Source of the DNA: Dillenia suffruticosa
Taxonomy: Eukaryota > Streptophyta > Magnoliopsida > Dilleniales > Dilleniaceae
Direction: 5' to 3'
Length of the DNA: 64,000 bases
Assembly (NCBI GenBank): GCA_033439265.1
Contig: JAVTVX010000010.1
Coordinates: 24,913,056 to 24,977,055 of the forward strand
Under the pieces are notes generated by a model, which was not told the origin of the DNA, made no database searches, and worked only from the letters and a program-made list of their open reading frames with translations. Of this stretch, positions 12,701-24,083 are shown in pieces. The position numbers and the translations under genes were made by a program. How positions within the stretch are numbered: the first letter of the stretch is position 1; each line of letters opens with the position of its first letter.

Positions 12701-13274
12701 ATGTCCTGATTGTTATCTACACAGAAATTCAAGGGTAGAGTTGGTGGTGTTGAAGTAAAAGCTGTTGACACAACTGGTGCTGGAGATGCATTTGTTGGTG
12801 GGATGCTTTATGGTTTTGCTTCTGACCCTGATCTCTTTCAGGTAGTAGTACAAACCATACTACCTTATGCATGCTTGAATATCGCATAGAGAGAACTCGA
12901 CTACTTTGAAGTGTTGGAAATGCTCATACGATAAGATCAATTGTCAGGTCTTGCTTAAAACTAAACAAATCCTCAAAATATAAGTTATTAGCCTCGATTA
13001 TGTGGATCTTTTTGGTCATTTCATTTAGCTCAGTTAAGCTTGGACTTCTACAGTGCATGTACCAAATCACGTCTCTATTAATTTCTGTACTCTTGCCTTA
13101 AATTTTTGCAAACCTTAAGAAAACTATGGTTTTCAACAGGAGGAGAAGCGGTTGAGAGAAGCTCTTCTCTTTGCGAATGCATGTGGCTCCCTTACAGTAA
13201 CAGGAAGGGGTGCTATTCCTGCACTGCCCACAAAAGAGGCAGTCCTCAAAGTCCTCAAGAACCTAGATTCGTGA
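9728..13274 (+). CDS. fructokinase (pfkB family), seven exons, intact
   Basis: Phosphorylates fructose at C6 using ATP, feeding sucrose-derived fructose into glycolysis and starch synthesis. The exons 9728-9749, 10618-10835, 11623-11835, 11957-12154, 12276-12416, 12725-12841 and 13140-13274 join in frame to 347 residues, the usual fructokinase length. The N-terminal pfkB signature [16 protein letters not shown] is at residues 58-73. The sugar-site region ([19 protein letters not shown]) follows in exon 3, then [17 protein letters not shown] and [13 protein letters not shown]. The C-terminal signature [12 protein letters not shown] starts at residue 279, with catalytic Asp285. The start was chosen because the short first exon (MSNKSIS) splices in phase to exon 2 and follows a CT-rich leader. 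No transit peptide is obvious, which suggests a cytosolic enzyme of the plant FRK1/FRK2 type; the exact paralogue cannot be set. All seven junctions are GT-AG and in phase. Confidence 0.95.
10373..10400 (+). repeat. (GT)n microsatellite in fructokinase intron 1
   Basis: About thirteen GT units inside the 868-bp first intron. Confidence 0.85.
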
Positions 13275-13881
13275 AAATTATAAGATGGGATGATCCCAGT
13301 TTCTTGTACTAAATGTAATTTTAAAATTTCTTGCCAAGTTCTCAATAAACCGCTCCCCTTTTTCTAGTTTAGGCTTATTATACATGTTACCTGCTCCGCC
13401 ATCTCTTTCAGGGCTCTCTAGAACAGAGAATGTAATTTCTTTTCAGCTATGGTCGATGTCGACATGAAATAATTTGAGAAAAACTGTTATAGTCACAGAA
13501 AAAGGTCAATGATAAGATGATTATATTTCGAAAATTTCACTACTACATTTTTCTTTTGTCACATGAAGAAACCATCTCTCTTATTTGACTGACATTGGTT
13601 GCTAATGCTTGGATAGGTTGTTTGAAGTGACATTTTGCTAGGGTGAGTAACGAGAACAGTACTTTTCTCCATTTTTTATTTGGCCAAGAAAAAGAATTCT
13701 ATATATTTTTGTCCAAGTTGGTCCTAGAACATAAAATGTTTAATCTCTAGGAATCCATTGGAAAGGTCCCTAAGACGGTATCTCAAATGCTCAAGAGTGT
13801 CAATTTTCATGCAAGGTCATTTTATTTTTAAGAAAATAGTTTGGGGTGGAAGGACATTTGCAGACATTTCGCAATGAATTG

Positions 13882-13919
<38 letters not shown>
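13882..13919 (+). repeat. 38-bp poly(A) tract
   Basis: Uninterrupted A38 followed by a short GA run. No target-site duplication could be found around it, so a retroposon origin is possible but unproven. Confidence 0.8.
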
Positions 13920-13922
<3 letters not shown>

Positions 13923-14785
13923 AGAGATAAAAGAAATCCATGAAAAGGAATTTTGTCTGGGGAGCTACTATAAGGATGCAGTTTACTTGCTGTCCTAAGA
14001 TCTACTTGAGTATGGAGAAACAAATCAAAAGTACGAATAAATTCATGTTACACATGGATCGTTGTAAACTTACCCATGTTCCTCATTTTGGATCGAAATT
14101 GAATTTAAATTAAATTTAACTAAATTATATATATAATTAAAATCAAAATCAAATTTTTGAAAATGATCTGATTTGGTTTTAAAGCTGAAACAATTAAGTC
14201 AACGATCAATTTTAATTCTTAACGTCTAAAATCAAAATTAAAATTATTTCAAAATCTTTTATTTTTAAAATTCAAATCAAAAATATTATCGTGATTCTAT
14301 TTTGATTTTTTTTCCAATTGAATCAATCATTTAATATCCGTTTGACAATTTTTTTCAACTTCTTTTTTTCTTATAAGAAGTCTTGTCAAATAAGAATTTT
14401 TTTCTTTAAAAATAGCTTTTTTATTAAAAAAAATAGAAAAAAGAGTTTTAGAGGAAAAGTTTCTAAGATGAGCTTTTTCTTTTTCTTTTTTTTTTCATAC
14501 GTCAGTTTTTTCAAAATCATTTTTTTTAATTTCATTTATATTTTTACTCGAATGATGTAAAATTTAAAATATGTCAATATCATCTGATTTTAAGGCTTTA
14601 ATCCAAATTTTAAATTTTAAATATTTTAAATATATCTAAATTTAGATATTTTCTCTCCATCTCTTATCCGATTATTTTAAATAATTTTTAATTTTATTTT
14701 AAAATATAATAATTTTTAATTTTTCTTAAAAGAGAAGATAAGGGGAAAAAAATCCGCAAACATGGTTTTAGATTATACATTACAA

Positions 14786-14968
14786 ATTTTTTTTTTTATA
14801 GCTTGACTATCTGGTATCTAGAGATTCGCGCTGATTAATTTAAACCGAAAAATTTGTTAGGTTTCAATTGAAGAGATTCTCTCCCAATAATATTTTTTTT
14901 TATATTTAATGAAAATCGAACTTCTAACTTGATTAAGGGATGAAGGTGCCTTTTACACACATATCTGT
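14786..14968 (-). mobile_element. degenerate SINE, same family
   Basis: The minus strand carries aagttagaagttcgatttt (B-box-like), a GGGAGAGAATCTC block, a degraded attaatcagcgcgaatctc segment (compare attagtcggggcg in the best copy), ggtatct remnants and a poly(A) end. A candidate short target duplication attacaa flanks it (14779-14785 and 14969-14975). Confidence 0.45.
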
Positions 14969-15766
14969 ATTACAATTTTGATTTTTGAGAAGCGTGCGTT
15001 TCAAAAGATGGAAAAGCGGCTTGAAAACCGAGTGCAGATCCCTAAAATTATTGCGCAACATGGAAGTTAGCCGGCAATTCAACCTTGCTTAATAAACGGT
15101 CCACAAAGAAACTAATCTTTATCCAATTATCAATTGTTCACTTCTTACTGATTTTCTTTTTTTTTTTCCTTTTAAAAGAGTGGGACAAGGTGAGCAATAT
15201 GATATTTTTCTTGTTCATTATAATTGATGGATGATAATGTTTTAAGTTATAATTATCAAAAAAATTATTTCATCATTCTAATGTTATGGAAATATTAAAT
15301 TTATATTATATTTCTAAATAAGTTTTATACACATAAAATTTATTAGTATTATTTGTAATTAGATTAATAATTGAGAATTTAATATAGATTTGTGCTGGAG
15401 ATTTCCGGCTATGGACTATTTTTTGGTTGAATATATATATTTTTTAACTTAATTAAGCAAAATGCAATTGAGTAGAATGCGAGGTTCGATAATCCCAAGG
15501 ACGTGCCCATGTGCAAAAGCAAGCACCGTCCGTATCTTTCGTCCTCAATGGCAAATTCAATAATAGGGAAATATGAAGGGGGTATTTTAGGCATTACGGT
15601 CAACTCCGACAAGGGTTCACGTCGTGTGGTGGGTGCTTTTCGACCTAAACCTTTTCGATTATTTCCCATTTGCACGAATTACATCGATTTCTAATTTCTC
15701 CTCTCTTCACTAGAAGCAGTTTCAGTACCAGATCGCAAATGCAATTCTCGCCATTGTGATTCTAGT

Positions 15767-15772
<6 letters not shown>

Positions 15773-15798
<26 letters not shown>
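15773..15798 (+). repeat. (GA)n microsatellite in the 5' leader of the coiled-coil gene
   Basis: Thirteen GA units 40 bp upstream of the start codon at 15839. Confidence 0.85.
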
Positions 15799-15838
15799 TT
15801 GTAAGGGCGTTTTTGATTCAAAATTCATTGAATCCGCA

Positions 15839-18800
15839 ATGACGACGAACCCGTCTCTCCTACCTGAGATCGGACCCGACGGTCTTCCCAGAGAAGCTCC
15901 TGTTATCGCATATACTGAGAAGGTCTCTCTCTCACTCTCTCTCTTATACCTTTGAATATACTTCTTCTGCTGTGTCAATTTTGATCATGTGTTTTCATCT
16001 TTTTGTTTTTGGTTGCGTCAGAAAATCGAAGAGGAACAACTTCAATTGAAGAAGTAAGTCTGAAACCATTACTTCTCATTGCGTTTTGGTGATCTGATTT
16101 TCATTATGTTCCCTGTTATTCATTCTAATTAGTTCCCGTTGAACTCAGTCATCTCATTCTTTTTCTTGATTATCAAGTAATTTTGCTTCAGTTATTGCTT
16201 CACTTGGATTCAAATTACTGCGTTTAAGTGATAAAGATCGCGTGTCTAAACAAACGATAAGGATTCATCGACCGAGATATAGAATCCTCCTATGACACTC
16301 GGCGAAGCTCTCAAACCATAAAATCTTACTGAAATTCTAGTAAGTGAATCAAGAATTCTTAAATGATCTATATGTCAAGCCTTGATATAAGATTTTCTTA
16401 GAACTACGATTTATCCTTCATTATCGGGGACCATAATGAGCGTCTCCTGTTGTGTCTGTCGAGCACGTCCAAATGACATGGGATGCTCATCCACAAATGA
16501 CGTGGTTGAAATTTTTATATGTCCATGCTGCGGTCACTGTTGGATGCATTTTGTGTTCCTTTTGTGTATCCGTGTTGTGCAGATCTTGAATGTAACACTC
16601 CATATGTGAGAATCCTAATAAAATTAGAAACAAAATTATAGCCGAATAGTTTTGTGAACCTTGTCAAATCCAAATTCAGACCAGAATTAAGAGCTGAAAA
16701 AAGCATGCCAACTAAATTAGCATTTGATTAGTAGCACAAGTGATGGAAAATTATATGAGAAGTCTGTCAGAAATGACATCAATGCGGCATTGCACTAATG
16801 CTGTATATCTATATAAGATCAAGTTAGGATGCAATCTCTTCTGTTTGCTGCATTTACCTCCCCCCACCAAAATTCATTTTTTGAAACCAGCCTTAAGACT
16901 TTGAATGTAGATTTGAGTTCATCCCTGCCCTGGAATGTTGCTTCTTTGAGGGGGAAAAAATAGTTATATTCTAGATGGTTGTACCCATATATGGGGTAGT
17001 CATCCTTTTGAAAAGCCATTAACCAAATCTATCTGTATTTCTCTCTCCAAAACTGAAACTGATTGCATCCTTTTGAAGAGCCATTCAACAAAACTGAAAA
17101 GAAAGGCGTGGAAATACACTTCTTCATCCACCCTGTCCATTTCTCTGTGAAACACATTTTCTCCATAATGGGTAAAGAAAATCCCAACGAACATGTTTAT
17201 CTGCCTTTTTTTGATAGAAAAGGAATGATGTATTAGATGAAGGAAGAATATACAAACACATCTAAGGATTAAGAACCTTAGAAGTAAGAAGGATCAAAAC
17301 AAGAAAAAAACAAAGAAATTAGTGTAAAATTGCTTTCCAATCCCTTTTCAAATCTTCTAAACTATTATCTTTATAAATCCCCGAGATACGAGCCCATAGA
17401 GAAGTGTAAAAGCAAACTTTGTCCCATGAAAGATATTTTCAATGCCTGATTGCGAAAAATCCTGGTATTCTTCTCTCTAAATACACCACAGGATAGCCAC
17501 AGCCATGCATTTCCACAACAAACAAGCATCAATTTTCCCTCCAAAACCTCTAAAAGCAGTTAAAAAAAGGTCAGGAAGAATCCTAATACAAACCCAACTT
17601 TGCACTGTGTGACATGGTTATATGGCTTTTTCCATATCTATTTTATAAATGACACCCTCCCTCCTCTCAACTTTGCATCAGGTTAGTTGGCAATCAAAGC
17701 TGCGTCAGGGATTTGTTTCCCTACCATGAAAGCATGCTGGTATTTCCATACAACTCTCCCTGTTGCTTCTTTTAACCTCCGGGCTAGCACTTCAGACAAC
17801 AGTTTATACACTTCCCACCAAACTAATAGGCCTAAAGTCTTTCACATGAAAGCTCCTCTTCTCTTGGGAATAAGGAATAGGAAACTATTGTTCAAACTCC
17901 CAGAAAGTCAACTTATGTCAATTGAAATCTCCCGGTATACTTCATTTCATGTCTCTTTTCCCTGTCCTGTGTCGGTCGCCAAAGGTATTGAGAGCATTCA
18001 AAGAAGGTTTCTATGGGGTACCAATGAGAATGGATGAGAGAAGTTTGGTAAAATGGGAGGTGGTGAAGCGGCTTCTATAGGAGGGGGGTCTTGGCGTGAA
18101 GTCCATGAAGGACTTCAACAAAGCCCTTCTGGGGAACTGGCTGTGGAGATTCTTATTATGGAGGTATGGTTGCCAAGTATGATACTTATTATGCGTGGAA
18201 CTCTAGTGAGGTTGGTGAGACTTTTGGTGTTGCAATGCGGAAGGAGATTAGGAGCAGGTGAAAAATCTTTTTCAAGATGTGTGAATTTTAAGGTGAGTAA
18301 TGGCTTGATATATCCTTTTGGCATGATGTGCAGTATGGTTCTTGCCCTTTAAAGAGTAATTTCCCTTACCTCTTTGAGCTGTCTATATGAAATTGATCAG
18401 GCAAGCAAATGATTGAGAGTTGGGTATTTTTATTATTTTATTATTATTTTATTATTTTTTTTGCCTTGGTTGTTGGAGATGAAGTTGGAAATAAGTAGAG
18501 ATGATACGATGGAGGAAATTATCATCTGAAGTTTTTGAGGTTAAAAGTTTCTATAATTGGCTTGTTTGAGCTAATAGGGAAGAAGGGTCGGGCTGTTTCA
18601 CTTTCTTGGTTCATTTGGAACTCTTTCACCCCTCCAAGAGTGGTGTTTTTTGTATGGGAGGCTGTGTGCTTTGGATTTTAACTAAAGATGATCTTAACAA
18701 GAGAGGCATCATCTTGGCTAACAGATGTGTCCTATGTGAAAGTGATAACAAGTAGACCATTTGTTGTTTGCCGTGCCTGGACGTGAGCTTTATGGGTGAA

Positions 18801-19866
18801 AATTTTCTCTTTTATGTATATTTAGCAGGTGATGTTGAGATGTGCACCGAGTGACTTATGGGCGAGGAGCGGTACGAAAGTTTGTACCAGCATTTTGATT
18901 GGTACAGAGGAAAGGGAATAGGAGGGTCTTCGAGAGTGTTGAGAAACCCTACCAATTTTTGTTGACAATTTTTTAAAGAGTTTGTATTTTTGGTTTCCCA
19001 TTAAGTCTTTTGAATCATTTAGAGAGGTGCTCACTGACTTTGTAGATTCCTTGAGGTTGTCATTGAGGTGGCCGTGAGAGGGGGGTAATAAAAGATATGT
19101 GGAGGACAGGCAGTGAGAAATTCAAAGAGTAATTGTTTGTTGGCTATGAAAAACATGATGAACGAGGTGTGTTTTTCTCTGAACACAGAGATAGCTTCCA
19201 TTTGGACTTCTATGAGAAAAGTCTATCAAAATGGTTTCCTCGCATGCTTTAAAAACTTGAAGGTTCAACAAATTAAGAGTGATTGTGTACTACTTGAAGA
19301 TGGTTATTTTAGCCATAGGATCAAATTGTTTACATTGTGAGGAAGAGTGTGAAAAAGTGGTCTATAGAGTTGAAAAAAGAGTTTTGAAGTTGTTAAGTTA
19401 GGTGCTTTATGAAGTGGACGGAAATGGTTTGCATGCATTTGGTCAGTGTTGCCAAGAAATTTGGAATGTGGATAGGACGTTTCAGTTTGCCTCTCTTGCA
19501 GTATTTATCTATTGGAACTTGGATGGGCAGGACTTAGTTATATCATTATTTGGAGTAAAGATGGTGCAAGGGCTCCATCAAGTCAGCTTTATTCAAGAGT
19601 TAACTTGGGGAGCTATGGGTGATCCAACAGGCTCTCTCTTAGATCTGTAGTATAGTGTTCCCTGGATGAAGGAAATCTACCTTATAAATGAATGTGTCTA
19701 GTGAAAGTTTCCAAGTTGAGGAGGAATCTCTTTTGTGTGTTATCAATATTCTTATGAAGCTCTCAATCTATGGCGTTATTTTGTAATTAAATCGTTGCTG
19801 AATGGGTAGATGTTGAACTTTTTTTAGGTAACTTTTGTCTTTCTTATATGTACCCAAAAATTCCTC

Positions 19867-19899
<33 letters not shown>

Positions 19900-22763
19900 G
19901 CAAACCTCTACAACTGGTTTTCTGGTGAGGCCTTGATGACTTTCTCAGCTAGTAGTCATTGCTCATCCTCTCTGCTGATATATGAGTACTTGTTTTGAGT
20001 TATGTTTTCTAAGTAACAATATCATATTACCTTGATCTGACAAACTTTACCAGTTGATGCCAAGCAATTGTATCTGCTAATCAGTTGACTGGGGGACCTG
20101 TTTCCTTATTTATGGATTCTTACCATGTTAATTTGCAGAATAATTATGACCAAGTAAGATAGGACTACTGCACACAATGTCAAAACTATCTTGCTTCAAG
20201 TGTAGCACAACTCTATTTTGTCTTTTTTCAAAAATAATTATTTTAAGATAGTCGAAATTTTTCTAAATATTTTTTAGATAATTGACTATCTATGGAATAT
20301 AATATGCTAGCCCTAATTCTTGTATACTATCTTGAGCTGCCAAAAGATTTATACATGCTTTTATGCTGGTTTTCTGTTAATAACTTCTTTATGACCTCTT
20401 TTGAACATATTTTTGATTAGCAACTTCGTATCTACTTTTAATACTTTATTTCAGATACATTGAGGAAAATTATTCTAAAATCCGTGATGTCGAAAAAGAG
20501 CTAGCAAATCTTACAATGGAATTAAAGCTCACAGCTGGACCCAAGAAAGCAGGTTTATGCTGTTTCTTAAGTGATTCTTCTGGTTTTGCAGTTTTTTAAA
20601 GTTTGTTTTTGTCAATGTGTGATTTGTTGAGTAGTATTGCTGTGATATGACATCAGCACTTGAGCACATGCGGAAAAAAATCGAAATGTCAACAGAGAGA
20701 ATTCGTCTTGCTAAGCTGAAGGAAGAACAAGCACGAAAGGTTTGCCCCTCTTACTTGATTTACGAAATTTGGTGTCATTGTCATGGAAAAGAAAAGGCAT
20801 TTCAACTATTTCAACACTTATTTTTTGCTTGCGGGGATATATGCTTCCCTACTTATCCTGGAAATATCTACCTACACATCACTCAACTTATATTCCAAAT
20901 TGTGAATTTTCTAAACTAAGCATATTTATGAAAATCTATGTCATAGATCTTAGTTAATTAAAGCTAATAGGTTACTTTTTATGGTACAAAGTAGCTATGA
21001 CAAATATGGAACTCTGAAAGAATGGCCTGTGTCTCTGCCTCTTTCCCCTGTTTGCTGGTGATATGCCATGTACTCATGCAGGTCCCTGGAAATTTATCCA
21101 CTGGACATTAATTTTTGTCCTCTCACTGAAATTCAATGTGGGGGATGGAACACTGTTTCATAACTTTTCTGTTTCTCTCACTAAGATTGTTTACACCAAA
21201 ATACAGTTTGCCCTTTTGAAATTTTTTACTTATTTTAAAATCTCTATGAGGGAGACTAGGGACTTGACTTACTTAGCTAAGCTCGTTGAACCTTCTCACT
21301 TCTTCCAATTAGGAGATTTGGTGTCTCCAGAATTTCGGTTTGTTCTTTTGGAAATCCTTTTTCACTTGTCCTTTTTTCTCAGCTAAATATGTTTGGAAGG
21401 GATTACCTTGTTAGTATTTCTTAATGGAATAAGCATGGGTTGATTATTAATTACCAGATCCATTTTTGTTTGAAAATGTTTAGAATCACAGTTTGGATCT
21501 TGTTCTTTCTTTTTTTTATTAATTTTTTTTTTCTCTAGTAGCATCTGATATGCATTATATGCTTGCTCTCATCGGCCTTATGGATTCTTATGATCAGCAT
21601 GTGTCAGGTATGGGAAGCAGCATTGCAGGCCGTAAAGGATGAGGAGGCAGTTAAACAAAAGCTATGCGAGGATCTAAATCAGCTGGTTCGAATTTCAGTC
21701 CTGTATATTTTTGTTCTGTCCCCTTTTTTTGTTTGACCGATAGCATATTGCATCACCATCTAAAACAGGTTCAGGAAAGCAGCAACACACAGTTTTCCAG
21801 ACTGGAGGAGCTAAAAAGGCGACTCGAAGCTTTGAACCCTAGCAGAGCTTCTGTTTCTGACCCACACGTAATGTCCTTTTCACTTCATTTGCATGACTCT
21901 ACTTATGTATACATTCACTCTGAATGTTATTAGGACAATAAATACAAGTCAATATGCATTAATTTGGCTTGTAGAATTGAAAAGGTAAATTATAAATAGA
22001 TCTCTATATAGCAAAACAAAAAATGGGGCAGGCATGCAAAAGTTTAAAAGGTTCATCATTTTGCTTGAGAAAAAAGGGGAACAAACAAAAGTTAGTAAAG
22101 CTGCATACTTATTCTCCATTTAGCACTACTCTGGGAATCTGTTCTTAGCTTGTAAGGAGATTTCTGTTTGAACGAATGGAGTGCATAACAATTACGTGGG
22201 GAAATGTTTTTGCATCATCTCTGTTTTTTGTTTAAGATTTTCTGTGCTGGACAGCCAAGAATAACTGATGAGAAAATGACATTTACATTTTATATTCTCA
22301 GCTGAATGAGAGCAGTTTCTTTCATTTTGTTTGAACCCACCAAACCTAAGGAGTTTGCTTGCATTGTTCAATCTAAGTCAATGATTTGAGACAATGATGC
22401 CATATTATTGCTTGCTAAAATGCAAGACTTCTTGTGGCTAAACTGAGGACTAGGTTTGCTAAAGGTGGCTTTCCATGTCATGTTTAGGTTGGAAATTTTG
22501 TGGGGCTAGCACAAAGTGGCACAGCTTCTGTTGTGTCGCTGGTAGCTCATGCTTCAGAGCCTACTGGTGAGAAAGCTTACAAGGTACCTAGTGAAGGAGT
22601 CGGTGGTAGTGTTTCTAACACCCAGAATCAACAGCTAAATGTTGAGGGAGAGGGGAGGGGGAAGAAGAAAACTTTCCAGGGGAGAGGACGGGGAATTGGG
22701 GCTGTGCCAAAAGGTAGAGGATCACAGGGTCCTGACTGGACTGGGGCAGGATTTGATGCTTGA
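15839..22763 (+). CDS. conserved plant coiled-coil protein with RG-rich C-terminus (function unknown)
   Basis: The exons 15839-15922, 16022-16053, 20455-20552, 20657-20739, 21608-21685, 21769-21867 and 22488-22763 join in frame to 249 residues. The N-terminus (MTTNPSLLPEIGPDGLPREA) leads into a long charged helical stretch, about residues 26-155, rich in E/K/R with heptad-like spacing (YIEENYSKIRDVEKELANL, then MRKKIEMSTERIRLAKLKEE and RLEELKRRLEALNPSRAS). This suggests a coiled coil. The last exon is low-complexity and ends with a basic Gly/Arg tail (GKKKTFQGRGRGIGAVPKGR) and a final WTGAGFDA. I believe similar uncharacterised proteins exist in other plants but cannot name the family. There is no signal peptide, membrane segment or catalytic motif. 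The RG tail could bind RNA, which is only inference. Intron 2 is 4.4 kb because of LINE insertions; the other introns are short. Confidence 0.85.
17210..17910 (-). mobile_element. L1-type LINE fragment, internally deleted, minus strand
   Basis: On the minus strand, 17905-17690 reads as the start of a non-LTR reverse transcriptase (VKDFRPISLVG, then YKLLSEVLARRLK, QHAFMVGKQIPDAALIAN). A degraded KIDMEKAYNHV-like segment follows near 17630. The reading then jumps to the C-terminal region (AVAILWCI-REKNTRIFRNQ, about 17510-17450) and a 3'-UTR-like tail ending near 17215. Stops and frameshifts are frequent. It lies in intron 2 of the coiled-coil gene and is head-to-head with the next fragment. 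Confidence 0.7.
17930..19060 (+). mobile_element. L1-type LINE fragment, C-terminal half, plus strand
   Basis: The plus strand reads FPCPVSVAKGIESIQRRFLW at about 17957-18017, then (in another frame) GGLGVKSMKDFNKALLGNWL near 18095-18150, and a zf-RVT-like block with PPRV-FFVWEAV near 18625-18665. These are hallmarks of the region downstream of the plant L1 reverse transcriptase. Several frameshifts and stops are present. The copy is 5' truncated and ends diffusely near 19060. Confidence 0.65.
19061..20450 (+). other. rest of intron 2, no gene recognised
   Basis: Two open frames here (19113-19340 and 19402-19650) show no motif that I recognise; they may be further LINE remnants. An AT-rich (TTTA)n stretch lies at about 19869-19895. 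Seen as intronic filler of the coiled-coil gene. Confidence 0.4.
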
Positions 22764-24024
22764 TGAAGAGATTGAACTCGTTCAGAATCTTTCCTCCATG
22801 CAAAAGATGGGACGAAATTTCTTTTGCAATCTTATTAGGTTGGACATTTTCTCCATATCATTCTATTTGTTCATTCATGATTTCTCTATCCTGTATTACT
22901 CCAAGTGCATAATTACTGTTGATAGGATGACCTTTTACTTTTGTATGCCACTGTAGAGCTAAACATCTTCCAGCATATTTTGATTCTATGGAGAAAAATA
23001 TTTGAGAATCTTGTGTTCGGATCTTACAGTTCTACCAATTTTAATGAAATACTGGTAGTTTCACTCTATCATTTCCGCCAAGATAGATGTGTGTCAGTGA
23101 CGATTAAATTTTTCTAGCCCAACAAAGGTCTGACTAGATTCAGTTTCTAGGAAGCTGGTGCATGGGAAAAACATCTAGAATGGCCCATAAGGGGCCGCCG
23201 GGGGGGGGGGGGTTTACAGTTTTAAAAAGTTCAGCATCATACCCTTGAAGGACCATCCAAAAGGACCAGGGCCCTTAAAATGGTTTTCAAGGATCTCTTA
23301 CTGCATGCATTTTGTCCTGAGAATCTTGTGAAAGTTGTACTGTTGGAACCAGCGCCACACCGACAACTCGATCTCCCTTTCCATGAGGGAAAAAAAGAAA
23401 AAAAGCTATATAGATTGAGATAATTTGTTTACACATTTATCACTCACGTCCTCTAATGATTATTATTTTTAACCTGTTCACGGTAATGATCAAGAAGTGG
23501 AAAGGATTCTTGATCAGGATCAATGTGTGCGTGGTTTTGGTGTGTACGGTTGCAAGGATCGGTGTCCTTTGTCATTGAGCACACATGTTGTTGCATAAAA
23601 TAATCCTTTTATAGGTTCTTTGGCAACTACAAATCGTGAGCCTGTTCTCACCGGATCGCCAGTGTAATCGAGATTGTAAGTATTTTAGAAGCTTCTCTTT
23701 TAGGTTAAAATTGGGAATTATCTTGGTAAACTAAAGGGAGATGAAATTCGCAACATGGACCGGAAAAGCCTAGTCCTTTATTAAGCTCATGTTAACCCTA
23801 GACAGTGCTTTGGTTTTTTAGTTTCTGGTAATGGAGCCCGAAACTGTACCTTGCCTTTGAATTGCCCTAAGGTCACACAATAGCATTGCCTTTCAACTAC
23901 CCGCTAATGTTTGCGGGAAATTGAAAGTTGGTTCATGAAAGTCTTTTCAAGATTGGGGCCTTTACCCGTGCAAGGTTGGTGTAAATTTTTATTGCCATTT
24001 TAATATTTCATTACTTGAGATGTG

Positions 24025-24083
24025 AATTGTGTACGTACGTGCAGCACCCAAAAAAAAAAAAAAAAAAATTGTGTACGTACGTG
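24025..24083 (+). mobile_element. minimal poly(A) retroposition scar with 17-bp target-site duplication
   Basis: The 17-bp sequence aattgtgtacgtacgtg occurs at 24025-24041 and again, identically, at 24067-24083. Between them is a 25-bp segment consisting of cagcaccc and a poly(A) run. This is what a LINE-mediated insertion looks like when almost the whole element is 5' truncated. Confidence 0.65.

Larger units (their letters stand above)
13275..15838. other. intergenic DNA between fructokinase and the coiled-coil gene
   Basis: The first part is probably the fructokinase 3' UTR. The stretch then holds a 38-bp poly(A) run (13882-13919), a very AT-rich zone (14100-14760), a degenerate SINE (14786-14968) and the (GA)n leader of the next gene. 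No gene was recognised. Confidence 0.6.

Noticed and set aside
16985-16994. A CArG decamer as a functional MADS target site
   Set aside because: A single site in a repeat-filled intron, with no supporting context.
19113-19650. Two open frames in intron 2 of the coiled-coil gene
   Set aside because: No recognisable motif in either; probably transposon remains or chance, so not called as genes.
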